From assembly GCA_037176705.1 (NCBI GenBank), contig CM073889.1, positions 58,273,596 through 58,337,595 on the forward strand: a stretch of 64,000 nt of DNA, read 5' to 3'. A model generated the notes under the pieces. That model was not told the origin of the DNA and ran no database searches. It saw only the letters and a list, made by a program, of their open reading frames with translations. Positions within the stretch are counted from its first letter, which is position 1. Every line of letters starts with the position of its first letter. Below, one piece after another: positions 22,837 through 35,654 of this stretch. The DNA is from Molossus alvarezi (lineage: Eukaryota; Chordata; Mammalia; Chiroptera; Molossidae). The position numbers were made by a program, and so were the translations under genes.

Positions 22837-24924
22837 TCTACTTTATTTTTTCTTTCTATTTATTTTTGTTACAAATGTTTCTCCTTTTTTCCCCATTAAT
22901 ACCCTCCGCTCCATCCCCACAACCCCGTCACCGGATTCATTATCCATGTCCTTTAGTTATGGTATATGCATATAAGTTCTGTGGTTTATCGCATCCCTCC
23001 CCCCACCACCACCTCTTCTGAGGGTTGTGAGTCTATACCATACTTCCACATCTCTGGATCTACCCTATTACGAAGACTGTCATGTTCATTATATTCCACA
23101 AATAAGTGAGATCATGTGGTATTTGTCTTTTCCTGCTTGTTTCACTGAGGATAATACTTTCCAGGTCCCTCCATGTTGTGTAAAAGGATAAAACATCTTT
23201 CTATATTACAGCTGCATAGTACTCCTTCTGTACATGTACCACAGCTTTTTTATCCATTTGTCTACAGATGGAGACTTGGGCTGTTTACACATCGTAGCAA
23301 TTGTAAATAGTGCTGCTATAAACATGGGTGTACATATATTCTTTCTGATTGGTGTTTCTGGCTTCTTAGGGTATATTCCTAGAAGTGGGATCACTGGGTC
23401 AAATGGAAGTTCAATTTTTAATTTTTTGAGGAAACACAACAGTGTTTTCCATAGTGGTTGCACCAGTCTGCATTCTCACCAACAGTGTACTAGAGTCCCC
23501 TTTTCTCCACACCCTCCCCAACAATTGTTGCTTGATGATTTGTTGATGGCGGCCATTCTCACAGGTGTGAGGTGATAACTCACTGTTGTTTTAATTTGCA
23601 TCTCTCTGATGATTACTGATGTTAAGCATTTCTTCATATGTCTCTTGGCCATTTGTATGTCCTGTTTGCAAAGGTATCTATTTATCTCCTCTGTCCATTT
23701 TTTAATTGGGTTGTCTTCCTTTTGTTGAGTTGTATGAGCATTCTATATAATTTTGGAAATTAACCCCTTATCTGATGTGTTATCGGCAATGATGCTCTCC
23801 CATACAGTGGGTTACTTTTCCATTTTGATGGTTGTTTCGTTTGCTGTGCAGAAGATTTTTAGTTTCACGCAGTCCCAGGTGTTTATTTCTTCCTTTGTTT
23901 CTGTTGCCTTAGGTGATGTATCAGTGAAAATTCTGTTTCATATGATGTCTGAAATTTTGTTGCCTACAGTTTCTTCTAGGGTTTTTATGGATTCACGGGT
24001 CACATTTAAGTCTTTTATCCATTTTGAGTTTATTTTTTGTGTATGGTGTAAGTTGATGGTCTAGTTTCATTTTTTTGCATGTAGCTGTCAAATTTTCTCA
24101 ACACCATTTATTAAAGAGGCTGTATTTACTACATTGTAAGCTTTTGCCTCCTTTATCAAATATTAATTGAGCATAATGTCTTCGGTCCATGTCTGGGTTC
24201 TCTGTTCTGTTTCACTGGTCTATATGCCTGTCCTTGTGCCATTAAAAGACTGTTTTGATTACAGTAGCTTTGTAGTATAACCTGATATCTGGTATTGTGA
24301 TCCCACCTACTTTGTCCTTCTTTTTCAAGATTGCTGTGGCTATTCGGAATCTTTTTTGGTTCCCTGTGACCTTTTGAAGGATTTGTTCTAGTTATGTAAA
24401 ATATGTCATTGGTATTTTTATGAGGATTGCATTGAATCTGCAGACCGGTTTGGGTAATATGGACATTTTAATGATGTTATTTCTCCCAATCCATGAACAA
24501 GGTATGTGTTTCCACTTTTTTATATCTTCCTCTAGTTCGTTTTTCAATGGCCTGTAGTATTCTGCAAATAGGTCCTTTACTACTTTGGTTAAGTTTATTC
24601 CCAGGTATCTTAATTTTTTTTGCCACAATGGTAAATGAGATTGTTTTTTCAGTTTCTCTTTCTGTGAGCTGATCATTGGTGTATATAAATGCCATCGATT
24701 ACTTGACATTAATTTTGTATCCTGCTACTTTGCCAAATTCATTAAGTCTAATTGATTTTTGATGGGATCCTTAGGGTTTTCTAAGTATAATACCATGTCA
24801 TCTACAAATAATCACTGTTTCACTTCCTCCTTTCCAATTTGGATCCCTTTTATTTTCTCATCATGCCTGATCCCTAAGACTTCCAGTATTAAGTTAAATA
24901 AGAGTGGCAATCGTGAGCATCCCT

Positions 24925-25173
24925 GCCCTGGCCAGTTCGGCTCAGCGATTGGAGCACTGGCCTGTGGTCCAGAAAGACCCAGGTTCAGTTCCCGCTAAGG
25001 GCACATACCTTGGTTGCACTTTATCCCTCGTCCTTGTTGGGTCATGTAGGTGGCAACCACTCAATGTGTCCCTTTCACATCGATGTTTCTCTCTCTCTCT
25101 CTCCTTCCCTCTCTATCTAAACAAAAAATGGAAAAATGTCCTTGGGTTAGAGTAAAAAAAAAAAAAAAAAAAA
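24925..25173 (+). repeat. VES SINE inside L1 ORF2
   Basis: Full-length copy with poly(A) of about 20. Imperfect duplication GTGAGCATCCCTG / GTGGGCATGCCTG of the L1 sequence flanks it. Confidence 0.95.
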
Positions 25174-25338
25174 GTGGGCATGCCTGTCTTGTTCCTGTTC
25201 TTAAGGGAAATGCTTTTAGTTTTTGCCCACTGAGTATGTTGTTGGCTGTAGGTCTTTCATTCATGGCCTTTATTATGTCGAGATATCATCCCTCTATTCC
25301 CACATTGCTGAGCGTCTTTATCAGAAATGGATGCTGGT

Positions 25339-25578
25339 GCCCAGGCCAGTTTTGTTCAGCAGTTAGAGCATTAGCTTCCAGTCACAGAGACTCACTTTGG
25401 TTCCCCCTAAGGGCACGAACTTCTGTTGAAGTTTGTTCCCAGCCCTGATTGGGTCGTGTGGGTGGCAACCACTCAATGTATCCCTTTCACATCATGTTTC
25501 TCTCTCTCTTTCTCCCTCCCACTCTATCAGAACAAAATATGCAAAAGTGTCCTCAGGTGAGGATTTAAAAAAAAAAAA
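25339..25578 (+). repeat. VES SINE inside L1 ORF2
   Basis: Full-length, more diverged copy. The flanks AAATGGATGCTGG and AAATGCATGATGG are the duplicated target. Confidence 0.94.
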
Positions 25579-27332
25579 GAAAATGCATGATGGATTCTGT
25601 CTACTGCTTTTTCAGCATCTATTGATATGATCATGTGGTTTTTATTCTTCATTTAATGTATGTGGTGTATCACATTTATTGATTTGTGAATATTGTACCA
25701 GCCTTGCATCCCTGGGATGAATCCCACTTGGTCATGGTGAATACTTTTTTTGATGTATTGGGGCTCCTATTTGCTAGTATTTTGTTCGGGATTTTGGCGT
25801 TTATGTTCATCAGGGATATTGGCCAGTAGTTTTCTTTCTTTGTAGTGTCTTTTGCTGGTGTTAAAATTAGAATTATGCTGGCCTCAAAAAATGAGTTTGG
25901 AAGGCTTCTTCTTGAATTTTTTGAAATAGTTTCAGGAGAATGGGTGTTAGTTCTTCTTGTAATGTTCGGTAAAACTCCCCTGTGAAGCCATCAGGGCCTG
26001 GACTTTTGTTTGCTGGGAGAGTCTTGATTACCACTTCAATTTTCTTGGTTGTTATTGGTCTGTTCAAGTTTTATATTTCTTCCTGCTCTAGTTTTGAGAG
26101 ACTCAGTGTTTTTTGAAATTTGTCCATTTCACTTAGATTGTTGAATTTGCTGCCATGTAATTGTTCATAGTAGTTGTTAATGATCTTTTGTATTTCTGTG
26201 GTGTCAGTTGTTACATCTCCTCTTTCATTTCTGATTCTGTGCATTTGGGTTCTCTCTCTTTGTTTCTTGGTGAGTCTAGCTAAGGGACCATCAATCTTGT
26301 TTATCTTTTCAATCAACCAGCTCTTTGTTTCATTGATCCTTTGAATTGTTTTTCTTTTTTTTTTTTTTTACTCTATGTCATTTATTTCTGTTCCAATCTT
26401 TACTATTTCCTTCCTTTTACTTGCTCTGGGGTTTTCATTTTTTTGCTTTCTAGTTCTTTATGTTGTGAAGTTAGATAGTCTACTAGAGATTTTTCTTGTT
26501 TCTTGAGGAAGGCCTATAGTGCTATAAACTTTCCTCTCAATGCTGCTTTAGCTGCATCCCATAGATTTTGTGTGGTTGTGTGTTCATTTTCATTGGTTTC
26601 CAGGAAGTTTTTAATATCTTCCTGGACCTACGTGGTAACCCATTCACTGTTTAATAACATGCTATTTAGCCTCCATGTGTTCAAATGTCTTTGCATGTTC
26701 TTGCTGCAGTAGATTTCTAGTTTCATGCCATTGTGATCTGAGAAGATGCTTGTTCTGATTTCAGTCTTCTCAGATGTATAGAGACTTAGTTTGTGTCCTA
26801 ACATGTGGTCTATCCTTGAGAATGTCCCATGTGCACTTGAGAAGAATGTGATTTTCTGTAGTTTTGGGGTGTTTTTTTCTAAAGATATCTATTAAATCCA
26901 TTTGGTAGAGTCCTTCATTTAGAGTCCCTGTTTCCTTGCTAATTTTTTGTCTAGAGGATCAATCCAGTGATGTCAGCAGGGTGTGGAAGTCCCCTGCTAT
27001 GATTGTATTGCAGTCGATTTCTCCTTTGAAATCATCCAGAAGATTTTTAATATATTTTGGTGCTCCTATATTGGGTGTATATATGTTTACCAAGGTTATA
27101 TCTTCCTGTTGGATAGATCCTTTCAATATTATGTAGTTGCCTTCCATATTTCTAGTTATGGCATTCATTTTTAACTCTATGTTATCATGAATGAGTATTG
27201 CTACCTCAGCTTTTTTTTCCCTTTCTCTTTGCTTGGAAGATTTTTTTCCATCTCTTCACTTTCAACCTATGAGAGTCTTTTATTGTGAGATGGGTCTCTT
27301 GTAAACAACATATATGAAAGTCATGCTTTCTT

Positions 27333-30300
27333 TTTTCTTTTTAATGAATTTATTTATTTTTGTTACAGATGTTTCTCCTTTTTCCCCACTGATTCCGCCC
27401 TCCTTCTCCCTCCCCTCCCTGACCCCACCTTTATTTTCCATGTCCATTGTTCATACATACATGCATATAAGTTTTGTAGTTTATCTCTCCCTCACCATCC
27501 CCTCTTCTGGAGATTGTCAGTTGATACCCCACTTCCACATCTCTGGGACTACACCGTTCGTCAGACTGTTATGTTCGTTATATTCCACAGATAAGTGATA
27601 TCATGTGATATTTCTCTTTCTCTGCTTGGCTTGTTTCACTTAGAATAATACTCTTCAAGTCCCTCAATGTCATCTCAAAGGATGAGAGATCTTTCTTTCT
27701 TACAGCTGCATAGTATTCCATTGTGTGTACGTACCACAGCTTTTTTAGACATTCATCTACTGATGGACATTTGGGCTTTTTCCACATCTTAGCTATTGTA
27801 AATAGTGCTGCTACAAACATAGGGGTACATATACTCTTTCTGATTGGTGTTTCTGGCTTCTTAGGGTATATTTCTAGAAGTGGGATGATTGGGTCAAATG
27901 GAAGTTCAATTTTTATTATTCTGAGGTAACAACATAGTGTTTTCCACAGTGGCTGTACCAGTCAGCATTCCCACCAGCAGTGTACTAGAGTCCCCTTTTC
28001 TCCACACCCTCGCCAACAATTGTTGTTTCATGATTTGTTGATGGCAGCCATTCTGACAGGTGTGAGGTAGTACCTCATTGTTGTTTTAATTTGCATTTCT
28101 CTGATGATTAGTGATGTTGAGCATTTCTTCATATGTATCTTAGTCATTTGTATGTCCTGTTTGGAGAGGTGTCTATTTAACTCCTCTGCCCATTTTTAAA
28201 TTGGGTTCGTCTTCCTTTTTGTTGAGTTGTATGAGCACTCTATATATATTGGAAATTAACCCCTTATCTGATATATCATTGGCAATTATGCTCTCCCATA
28301 CAGTGAGTTCACTTTCCATTTTGATGATTGTATGTTTTGCTGTGCAGAAGCTTTTTAGTTTGATGTAGTCCCATGTGTTCATTTTCTCCTTTGTTTCTGT
28401 TGCCTTAGGTGATGTATCCATGAAAATTCTGTTGCATATGATGTCTGAAATTTTGTTGCCTACATTTTCTTCTAGGATTTTTATGGATTCACAGGTCACA
28501 TTTAAGTCTTTTATCCATTTTGAGTTTATTCTTGTGTAAGGTGTAAGTTGATGGTCTAGTTTCATTTTTTTGCATGTAGCTGTCCAATTTTCCCAACACC
28601 ATTTATTAAAGAGGCTGTCTTTACTCCACTGTATGCACTTGCCACCTCTGTCAAATATTAATTGAGCATATTGCCATAGGTCCATTTCTGGGTTCCCGGT
28701 TCTGTTCCACTGGTCTATACGTCTGTTCTTCTGCAAGTACCAGGCTGTTTTGATTACCGTGGCTTTGTAGTATAACCCGCAGTATGGTAATGTGATCCCT
28801 CCAACTTTGTTCTTCTTTCTCAGGATTGCTGTGGCTATTTGAGGTCTCTTTTGGTTCCATATGAACTTTTGAAGTATTTGTTCTAGTTCTGTGAGACTTG
28901 TCGTTGGTATTTTGATGGGGATTGTATTGAATATATAGATTGAATTGGGTAGTACAGACATTTTAATGATGTTAATTCTTCCAATCGATGAACAAGGTAT
29001 GTTCTTCCACTTCTTTATATCTTCCTCAATTTCTTTTTTCAATGACCTGTAGTTTTCTGCGAATAGGTCCTTTATTTCTTTGGTTAAGTTTATTCCTAAG
29101 TATCTTAATTTTTTTGCCGTGATGGTAAATGAGATTATTTTTTAGTTTCTCTTTCTGTGATTTCATCATTCATTTATAGGAATGCCATCAATTTCTTGAC
29201 ATTAATTTTGTATCCTGCTACTTTGCCAAATTCATTAAGTCTAGTAAACTTTTTATGGAATCTTTGGGGTTTTCTACGTATAGTATCATGTCATCTGCAA
29301 ATAATGACAATTTCACTTCCTCCTTTACAATTTGGATCCCTTTTATTGTTTCTTCCTGTCAGACTGTTCTGGTTAAGACTTCCAGTACTATGTTAAATAA
29401 CAGTAGCAGAAGTGGGCATCCTTGTCTTGTTCCTGTTCTTAAGAGAAATGCTTTTAATTTTTACCTATTGAGTATGATGTTGGCTGTAGGTCTTTCATAT
29501 ATGGCCTTTATTATGTCCTGATATGATCCCTCTAGTCCCAGATTGCTGAGGGTTTTTATCAGAAATGGGTGCTGGATTTTGTCGAATGTTTTTCAGCATC
29601 TATTGATATGATCATGTGGTTTTTATCTTTCATTTGGTTTATGTGGTGTATTACATTTATTAATTTGCAAATATTGTACCAGCCTTGCATCCCTGGGATG
29701 AATCCCACTTGGTCATGGTGAGTAATTTTTTTTTTTTTTTTTTTTTTATGTATTGCTAGATTCAACTTGCTAGTATTTTGTTCAGGATTTTGTGTCTATG
29801 TTCATCAGGAATATTGGCCTGTAGTTTTCTTTCTTTGTAGTGTCTTTTTCTGTTTTTGGATTAGAATTATGCTGGCCTTATAAAACTAGTTTGGATATCT
29901 TCCTTGTTTTTGAATTTTTTGAAACAGTTTGAGAAGAATGGGTGTTAGTTCTTCTTTGAATGTTTGGTAAAATTCCCCCGTGAAGCCGACCGGGCCTGGG
30001 CTTTTGTTTGCTGGGAGTGTCTTGATTACATCTTCAATTTCTTTTGTTGTTATTGGTCTGTTCAAGTTTTCTATCTCTTCCCAGTTCAGTTACTGGAGAC
30101 TATGTGTTTCTGAAAATTTGTCCATTTCACTTAGATTGTTGAATTTGTTGCTGTATAATTGTGTATAATATTTGTTCACAATCCTTTATTTTTCTGTGGT
30201 GTCAGTTATTATTTTTCCTCCTGTCTTTCTGATTTTGTGTATTTTGGTTCTCTCTCATTGTTTCTTGGCGAGTCTAGCTAAGGGTCCATCAATCTTTATC

Positions 30301-30376
30301 TTTTCAAAGAACCAGCTCTTTGTTTCATTGATCTTTTGAATTGCTTTTTGGTCTCCATGTCATTTAGTTCTGCTGT
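27333..30376 (-). mobile_element. 5'-truncated L1 nested in the larger L1
   Basis: A perfect 13-bp duplication GTCATGCTTTCTT flanks it (27320-27332 and 30377-30389). Removing it restores the ORF2 endonuclease sequence of the outer L1. It is 3.0 kb long and runs from the linker before the RT to the 3'UTR and tail. Same orientation as its host. Confidence 0.96.
28173..30376 (-). pseudogene. L1 ORF2p fragment (RT to C-terminus)
   Basis: Has the best-preserved ORF2 frame in the window: 289 codons at 29042-28173 covering the region after the RT, with [13 protein letters not shown] and [15 protein letters not shown] segments. The RT catalytic box FADD is kept near 29290-29301. Upstream, a T-run at about 29727-29748 and other frameshifts break the RT. 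The frame also leaves the ORF2 reading near its end. Inactive. Confidence 0.88.
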
Positions 30377-30519
30377 GTCATGCTTTCTTATCTAATCAGT
30401 TACTCTGTGTCTCTTTTTATCAGAGCATTCAATTCATTTACATTTAAGTTGATTATAGATATGTCCTTATTTATTGCCATTTTTATTTAGTGTGGTTATA
30501 TTATTCTTCCTATTTCTCC

Positions 30520-31425
30520 TATTAATTACAGCAGTCCTTTTAACATTTCTTGCAGTGCTGGTTTGGTGTTAATGTATTCTATTAGCCTTTTTTTGTCTGG
30601 AAAGATCTTTTTTTTACTGTCTATTTTGAATAATAGCCTGCTGGGTAGAGTACTCTTGGATTCAGATCCTTGTTTTTCATGACCTTGATTACTTCGTGCC
30701 ATTCCCTTCTGGCCTGTAGTGTTTCTGTTGAGAAGTCTGCTGATAGCCTTTTGGGGATCCCATTGTAGGTTACATGATGCTTTTCTCTTGCTGCTTTTAA
30801 GATTCTCTCTATGTCTTTAATTCTTTGGCATTTTAATTACTATGTGTCTTGGTATGGGCCTATTTGGGTTGTTCTTAGTTGGGGCTTTCTGTGCTTCTTG
30901 AAATTGAATGCCTTCTTCCTTCACCAAATTAGAAAAGTTTTCTGTCACTATTTCTTTGAATATATTCTCTAATCCTTGCTCATTTTCTCCGTCTTTGGGG
31001 ACTAGTATGATGTGAATATTATTCCGTTTCCAGTTTTCCCACAGTTCTCTTAAGCTGTCTTTCTGTTTTTTAATTGTGTTTTTCCTTTTGGTTTCTGATT
31101 GGTTGATTTTTTTCTATTTTGTTTTCTAATTCACTTACCCGGTCCTCGGCTTCCTCTACTCTACTGTTTAGACGTTCCAATGTGTTCTTTATTTCTGCTA
31201 TGTCATTCTTCATTTCTATTTGGTGGTTTATAATTTCCAATTGATTGATTTTAAAGATTTCTATCTCTTTACTCAGGGTATTGATGTCCTTACTCATGCT
31301 GTTGAGCTTCCTTAAGATCATGTCTCTGAATTTTAGCTCTGTTAACTTGCTTAACTACACCTCATTTATCTCATCTTCAGTTGAGGTCTCCTGTTCTTTC
31401 ATTTGGCATTTCTTTGTTTTACCAT
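30520..31425 (-). pseudogene. L1 ORF1p relic
   Basis: Encodes the L1 RNA-binding chaperone. An open coiled-coil segment (about 31321-31070) has heptad-like sequence such as LERLNSRVEEAEDRVSELEN. The RRM and C-terminal domains follow in broken frames (VPKDGENE- and EEG-like remnants). It starts at the ATG of an MVKQRN-like N-terminus. Inactive. Confidence 0.8.
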
Positions 31426-32263
31426 TTCAGCTATCTCAGTGGGCTTTGGAGCCTGCCAAATTTGCCCTGTGGGTGTTGGTGTTCTGCTGTTTGTGGCTCC
31501 CTCTACTGGGTTTGGGTGAGTGTGGGAGGACTCACGTTAAACACCACTGTGAAGTCTTATTTTCTTAGGTAATATTTCAAGCCCAGGAATGGTTCAGTTA
31601 TCCTATAGTTTTTTGCCTGGAGGCTATTAGTCATGGTTACTTAAAGAGCCTTGGGTTCTCAGTTGAATGAAAACCTCCCACAGGTGTTCAAGGTAAGGGG
31701 ATTTCCCAAGTGGAGTAGATGCTGGTTGTTAATGAGTCTCAATTTTCATTTCACTGGCCCACCAGGTGGGGTTGAATCTCAGAGGGAGGGGCCGTCATCT
31801 CTCCAGAGAGCCCTGGGAAGGAGTAAGGTGGCCACCGTCCTGTGTGGCCATAACTCAGCAAAAGCTCTGAGTGCTCTCCAAATCCCGAGTGTCCCCACAC
31901 AGTTCCAGTCCAGTCCACCCTCCCTCTGCTGTAGACCAAGTTAAGTGGCTGTGGCTATTTTAGTGCTCTGTACCTGCTCTCTGCGCTGTGGAGCTGCTTG
32001 GGTGTGTTACCCTGAGGGCGCCGCTCCCAGCTAAGACTGCTGCTGTCTGTGGGCTCCCAGCCCCCCTCTCACACCTCTACATTCCTACCCAGATTGATTC
32101 AGTGTCCCTGGTTACATGGTCCTCACAAGATGCTTGTCTGTTGCTTTTCCCTGATGATTTGTCTTTATTTTAGTTGTAATTCCAGCTTGGTCCTGGGAGA
32201 TGGTTCGTGTAGCTTCCATTCACTTCACTGCCATTTTGGAAACTCCCTTTCCCTCTACTTTAT

Positions 32264-33584
32264 ACTCCAGAGGTAGAAAACCATTTTTGGGTCCCACAAC
32301 AGGCCAGGCTGTGCCACCTCTGGGCCTCTGCTAGTACTGTTCATCATGCCTGAACCACCTATCTATCACTGCTCTTTCAAAATACTGGTTCAAAAGTCAT
32401 CTTCACTTGGAGCCCCACTCTAAAATAATGAGTTACTTGATCTGGATCTGCTGTGCTCCCTTAAACTTTAGACAATGCATCTAGTGTTGCAACTTCACAA
32501 GATATATGTGACCTACAGGGTTATATGTATAGCTAGCTCCTAACCTAGAGCTTTGGGTGCCATAAGAGCAGTGTCCCTATCTACCTGTCACTGTGTCCCA
32601 GTACAAAGCACATGTCCTGATCCCTGGCTAGCCTTCATTAACTGGTGGGTGGATAGGTATGGTTCCTCCTTCTATAATATTACAACCTAATAGGGAAGAT
32701 TAGCAGAAAAGGCAACTCTAATACAAGGCCACATACAATACAATGAACAGTTATCTACTGTAAGATACAGTGCCCTGGCTTCTCCAGTCAGTGAGTAATA
32801 AAACACACATCAAGTTAAAAGTGATAGCTAAGACCCAAATTCTCATAAACAAGTATTTATTGAGAAGAACATCAATTGCCCCAAGACTTTTTTGGTTCAC
32901 AATATCTTAATATTGTGTACCTTATACCTGCTTTCTTAAACTTTTTCTTCCTTTGTGTTTGCTAAAAGTAGTTATTTAGAAAAAAAAGCACAAATTTCTT
33001 CTTTTGTGATGGATGCAAAAGAAATTAGAATAAAATTCAGCTTTGAGCCCTGCAGGGGTGCAAAAAGAACAACTTCTGGGAGGTGCAGAGTAGAAGACCC
33101 TCCTAGAAGGATCAGGATGTGTGGGCTAGATTAGAGTTGCTGAGATTGACACCAAAGTCATCAACTCAATTGCCCCTAGATGTCTTAATTCACATAAATC
33201 CCTATCATTCTTTGGATGATACCAACACTAATGATTATTCTTCGCCTACTAATCATTAAATGAAACTTCTTACAGGAGTTGTCAAACCAAGCACTTTTGC
33301 CTTATTTTTACATATACAGAAACTAAAACAGTAAGGCAAAACAGTTTGGCTCCAGTGACAGGAGCTCTGACTAACCTGTGCTCCTCTGTTATACCAGATG
33401 GCATCTGTTATGCACAGAAGCCCACACTCTTCTCAAAAGCAGTTATCAGAAAGGAGTTGTTTACATCTCCCAGAAACAAACAAGAGCCCCATCAGCTGTC
33501 AAACATGTTCTGACAGGAGTATGGTTTGTCATTCCTTTCACACTCTACTCCAGCTTTCCACAGAATCACTACAACCTGCCGTAC
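32264..33584. other. Intron 2, exon 2-proximal part, with L2 relics
   Basis: About 32330-32640 looks like L2 in plus orientation (CATCTTCACTTGGAGCCCCA; GTGTCCCAGTACAAAGCACA). About 32650-32800 resembles L2 in reverse. The rest is unassigned. Confidence 0.5.
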
Positions 33585-33705
33585 CTTTCTCCAGGCCTTT
33601 AGAGGTGCCAAATGTGGAAGATGGAGGAGCAGGAGAAAAAGTCAGCTGGCCCACTTTGGAAGGCTGGCTGGAATCCTTCATGCGGTTAACCACATTTTCA
33701 GAAAG
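33585..33705 (-). CDS. CHCHD6: MIC25 (CHCHD6) exon 2
   Basis: This 121-nt exon follows a pyrimidine-rich acceptor (TCTCTCTTAG) and ends at GAGAAAG before the donor GTACGG (33584-33579). It enters in phase 0, directly after the last codon of exon 1, gives 40 complete codons and leaves one base. The product begins LSENVVNRMKDSSQPSK, the conserved block after the exon 1 segment in MIC19/MIC25, and continues with a Ser/Pro-rich linker (FSPAPPSSTFG). No stop is present. The donor has C at +4 and G at +6, so it is not ideal, but +5 G is kept. A 25.7 kb intron separates it from exon 1. Part of the DUF737-type N-terminal region of the MIC19/MIC25 family. The identification rests on sequence recall of the family, not on a search. 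Confidence 0.92.
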
Positions 33706-33939
33706 CTAAGAGAGAAATTGAGGGATGGGAAAAGTTATATCATAGAAACCTCTGGAAAGGAAGACTACCCTTCTTTATCCATGCCCCAAAGTGACCAATG
33801 AAACCACTTCCTTAAGACCAACTCCAAAAATATAATTCCATTCTAAAACCTCTCATAATGGCTCAGCACTATCAGATTAATGCTAAATCCCTGTCGAGAT
33901 TCCAGACCCACCACAGCAGGCCCCCTGCTGGCTCTTTAG
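33706..33939. other. Intron 1, acceptor side
   Basis: Contains the pyrimidine-rich acceptor of intron 1 on the minus strand (33706-33720). Otherwise unassigned. Confidence 0.6.
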
Positions 33940-34340
33940 CTTCGTCTTTTGCTGCTCTCTGCCTGCACCCTGTACTCAGTGGAACCCAAGTTCTCACTTT
34001 TCTCACTCCCTCTGAATTTATTATGCTGTTCCTCTACCAAGGACCACCAGCAGCCTCCAACCCCTGGCACACCTCCACTTGCCCAAATCTTACCTTTCCT
34101 TTAAGGGTATTTCAGTGTCCCTTCTTCTGTGAGATCTTCTCTGATAGCACCCAAATGAAGTAGCATTTCTCCCCTTCCTTAACCCTCCCATTGGAACTCA
34201 TGTATGCCCCTCAGGGGTATACCACACATCCTTACCTGCCTCATCCTAATGGTTTGTAAATACCTTGAGGGCTGGGGCTTCCACTTATTCACCACTGTAT
34301 ACCCCCCAGTGTCACACATACTCATTTCACCTTAGTTGCC
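33940..34340 (+). repeat. L2 relic
   Basis: CTTACCTTTCCTTTAAGGGT, CTGTGAGATCTTCTCTGATA, ATACCTTGAGGGCTGGGGCT and CACTGTATACCCCCCAGTGT appear in L2 3'-end order. Confidence 0.7.
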
Positions 34341-34549
34341 TCTAATGAAGACTGGATAACTAAAACTTTCATTCATTTTAGAGACAGTAAAATAGGCATG
34401 AGGATGTCATAAAACAGTTTACTGAAATGAAATAGCAAGCTAAGGATAAATCAAGAATAAAAACCCTTAAGCATTCATGTCAGTAAATATTTACTAAGTG
34501 CCTAATAAAGCACAGTTGAGGGGAAAATGTAAAAATGACTTTAAGAAAA

Positions 34550-34840
34550 AAAGCCACAATCGGTAACTCCACTTCCAGGTATCTAGCCAAGAAAATTGCT
34601 CCCACATGTACACAGCATTGGAATAGTAAAAAAGAAAACAACATAAATACGCAACAATAGGGAACTGATTAAAGAAATTATAGTGTACACCTTCTATGAA
34701 ATATTATGAAACCATTAAGAAAGAATGAGGTAAGAGATGCAACTGTCACAAAAGGATGTATGAGATATACCGCTGATTTTGTGAAGTCATAGACACTTTG
34801 TATATCTCAATTTTGTAAAAGGAGATACAATTATTAAAAT
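34550..34840 (+). repeat. Ancient L1 3' relic
   Basis: AACAATAGGGAACTGATTAA followed by ATGAAATATTATGAAACCAT is the usual layout of old L1M 3' ends. Confidence 0.55.
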
Positions 34841-34985
34841 GCAAACATGCAAAGATAAATATGTCAATACATGCATGTGTATATTCACAAATGTGAAAAT
34901 GCATTTGCATTTTCATATATATGTATACGCACAAATCTGTTCAGATGTGAAAGTTTAAAAGGCCACATAAAAAACACAAAGCTCT

Positions 34986-35143
34986 GCCCTGGCCGGTTTG
35001 GCTCAGCGGTTAGAGCGTCGGCCTGCGGTCCTGAGAGACCCGGGTTCGGTTCCCGCTAAGGGCATGTACCTCAGCTGCAGTTTGTCCCCGGCCCTGGTCG
35101 GTTGTGCGGGTGGCAGCCACTCGATGAGTTCCTTTCACGTCGA

Positions 35144-35178
<35 letters not shown>

Positions 35179-35258
35179 CTCTCTCTCCCTCCCACTCTAC
35201 CTGAACAAAAAATGGAAAAATGTCCTCGGGTGAGGATAAAAAAAAAACAAAAAAAAAA
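34986..35258 (+). repeat. VES SINE
   Basis: Full-length copy close to the younger consensus of this window (TTCCCGCTAAGGGCATGTAC). The target-site duplication is ACACAAAGCTCTG / ACCACAAAGTTCTG. Confidence 0.95.
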
Positions 35259-35410
35259 CCACAAAGTTCTGCAAGTGGGGGCAAGGAGCAGCTGGAGCAG
35301 GACTTTCACTTTTGGTACTTCTGCACTATAATTTGTTATAATAAACATTTTTTAGCAACTAAAAATAATAATAATATAGTCCCTCTAGTATTTAAGATGA
35401 ATGCAAATCA

Positions 35411-35642
35411 CCCTGGCTGATTTGGCTCAGTGGTTGGAGCATCAGCCCGCAGATCAATGAATCGTGGATTCAATTCTGGTCAAAGGCACGTGCCTTGGTT
35501 ACGGTTTGTCCCGGGCCCTGGTAAGGGTCATGTGGGAGGCAACCAGTCAATGTTTCTCTCTCACATCAATGTTTCTCTCTCCCTCCCTCCCATTCTATCT
35601 GAAGACAGAAAAATATTCTTGGGTGAGGAATTAAAAAAAAAA
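35411..35642 (+). repeat. VES SINE, older subfamily
   Basis: TCTGGTCAAAGGCACGTGCC and CAACCAGTCAATG mark a different subfamily from its left neighbour. Duplication AGATGAATGCAAATCA / AGATCAATGCAAACCA. Confidence 0.94.
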
Positions 35643-35654
35643 GATCAATGCAAA

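Larger units (their letters stand above)
23150..30480 (-). pseudogene. L1 ORF2p relic (split by nested insertions)
   Basis: ORF2 starts at the intact ATG (MAINKDIS-like) at 30480. The endonuclease is around 30470-30390 and 27319-26700 (for example TLVNIYTPNIGAPKYIKN and IIAGDFHT). The RT begins near 26070 ([16 protein letters not shown]). The catalytic FADD box near 24795-24806 reads F-V-D-D because GCA has become GTA. C-terminal pieces reach 23206. The frame is broken by stops, two SINEs and a whole L1. Confidence 0.85.
22847..32253 (-). mobile_element. Near full-length L1, interrupted by a second L1 and two SINEs
   Basis: Target-site duplication TCTACTTTAT occurs at 22837-22846 and 32254-32263. 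On the minus strand the element has a 5'UTR (32253 to about 31430), ORF1 (31425 to about 30520), ORF2 (start ATG 30480, C-terminus near 23150) and a 3'UTR with tail. Its own length without the inserted L1 (27333-30376) and SINEs (24925-25173, 25339-25578) is about 5.9 kb. The 5'UTR belongs to the same family as the copy at 50499. Frames are broken many times, so it is inactive. Confidence 0.93.

Noticed and set aside
28173..29042. 289-codon open frame as a host gene
   Set aside because: It is the post-RT part of L1 ORF2p in the nested L1, flanked by L1 sequence and a target-site duplication.
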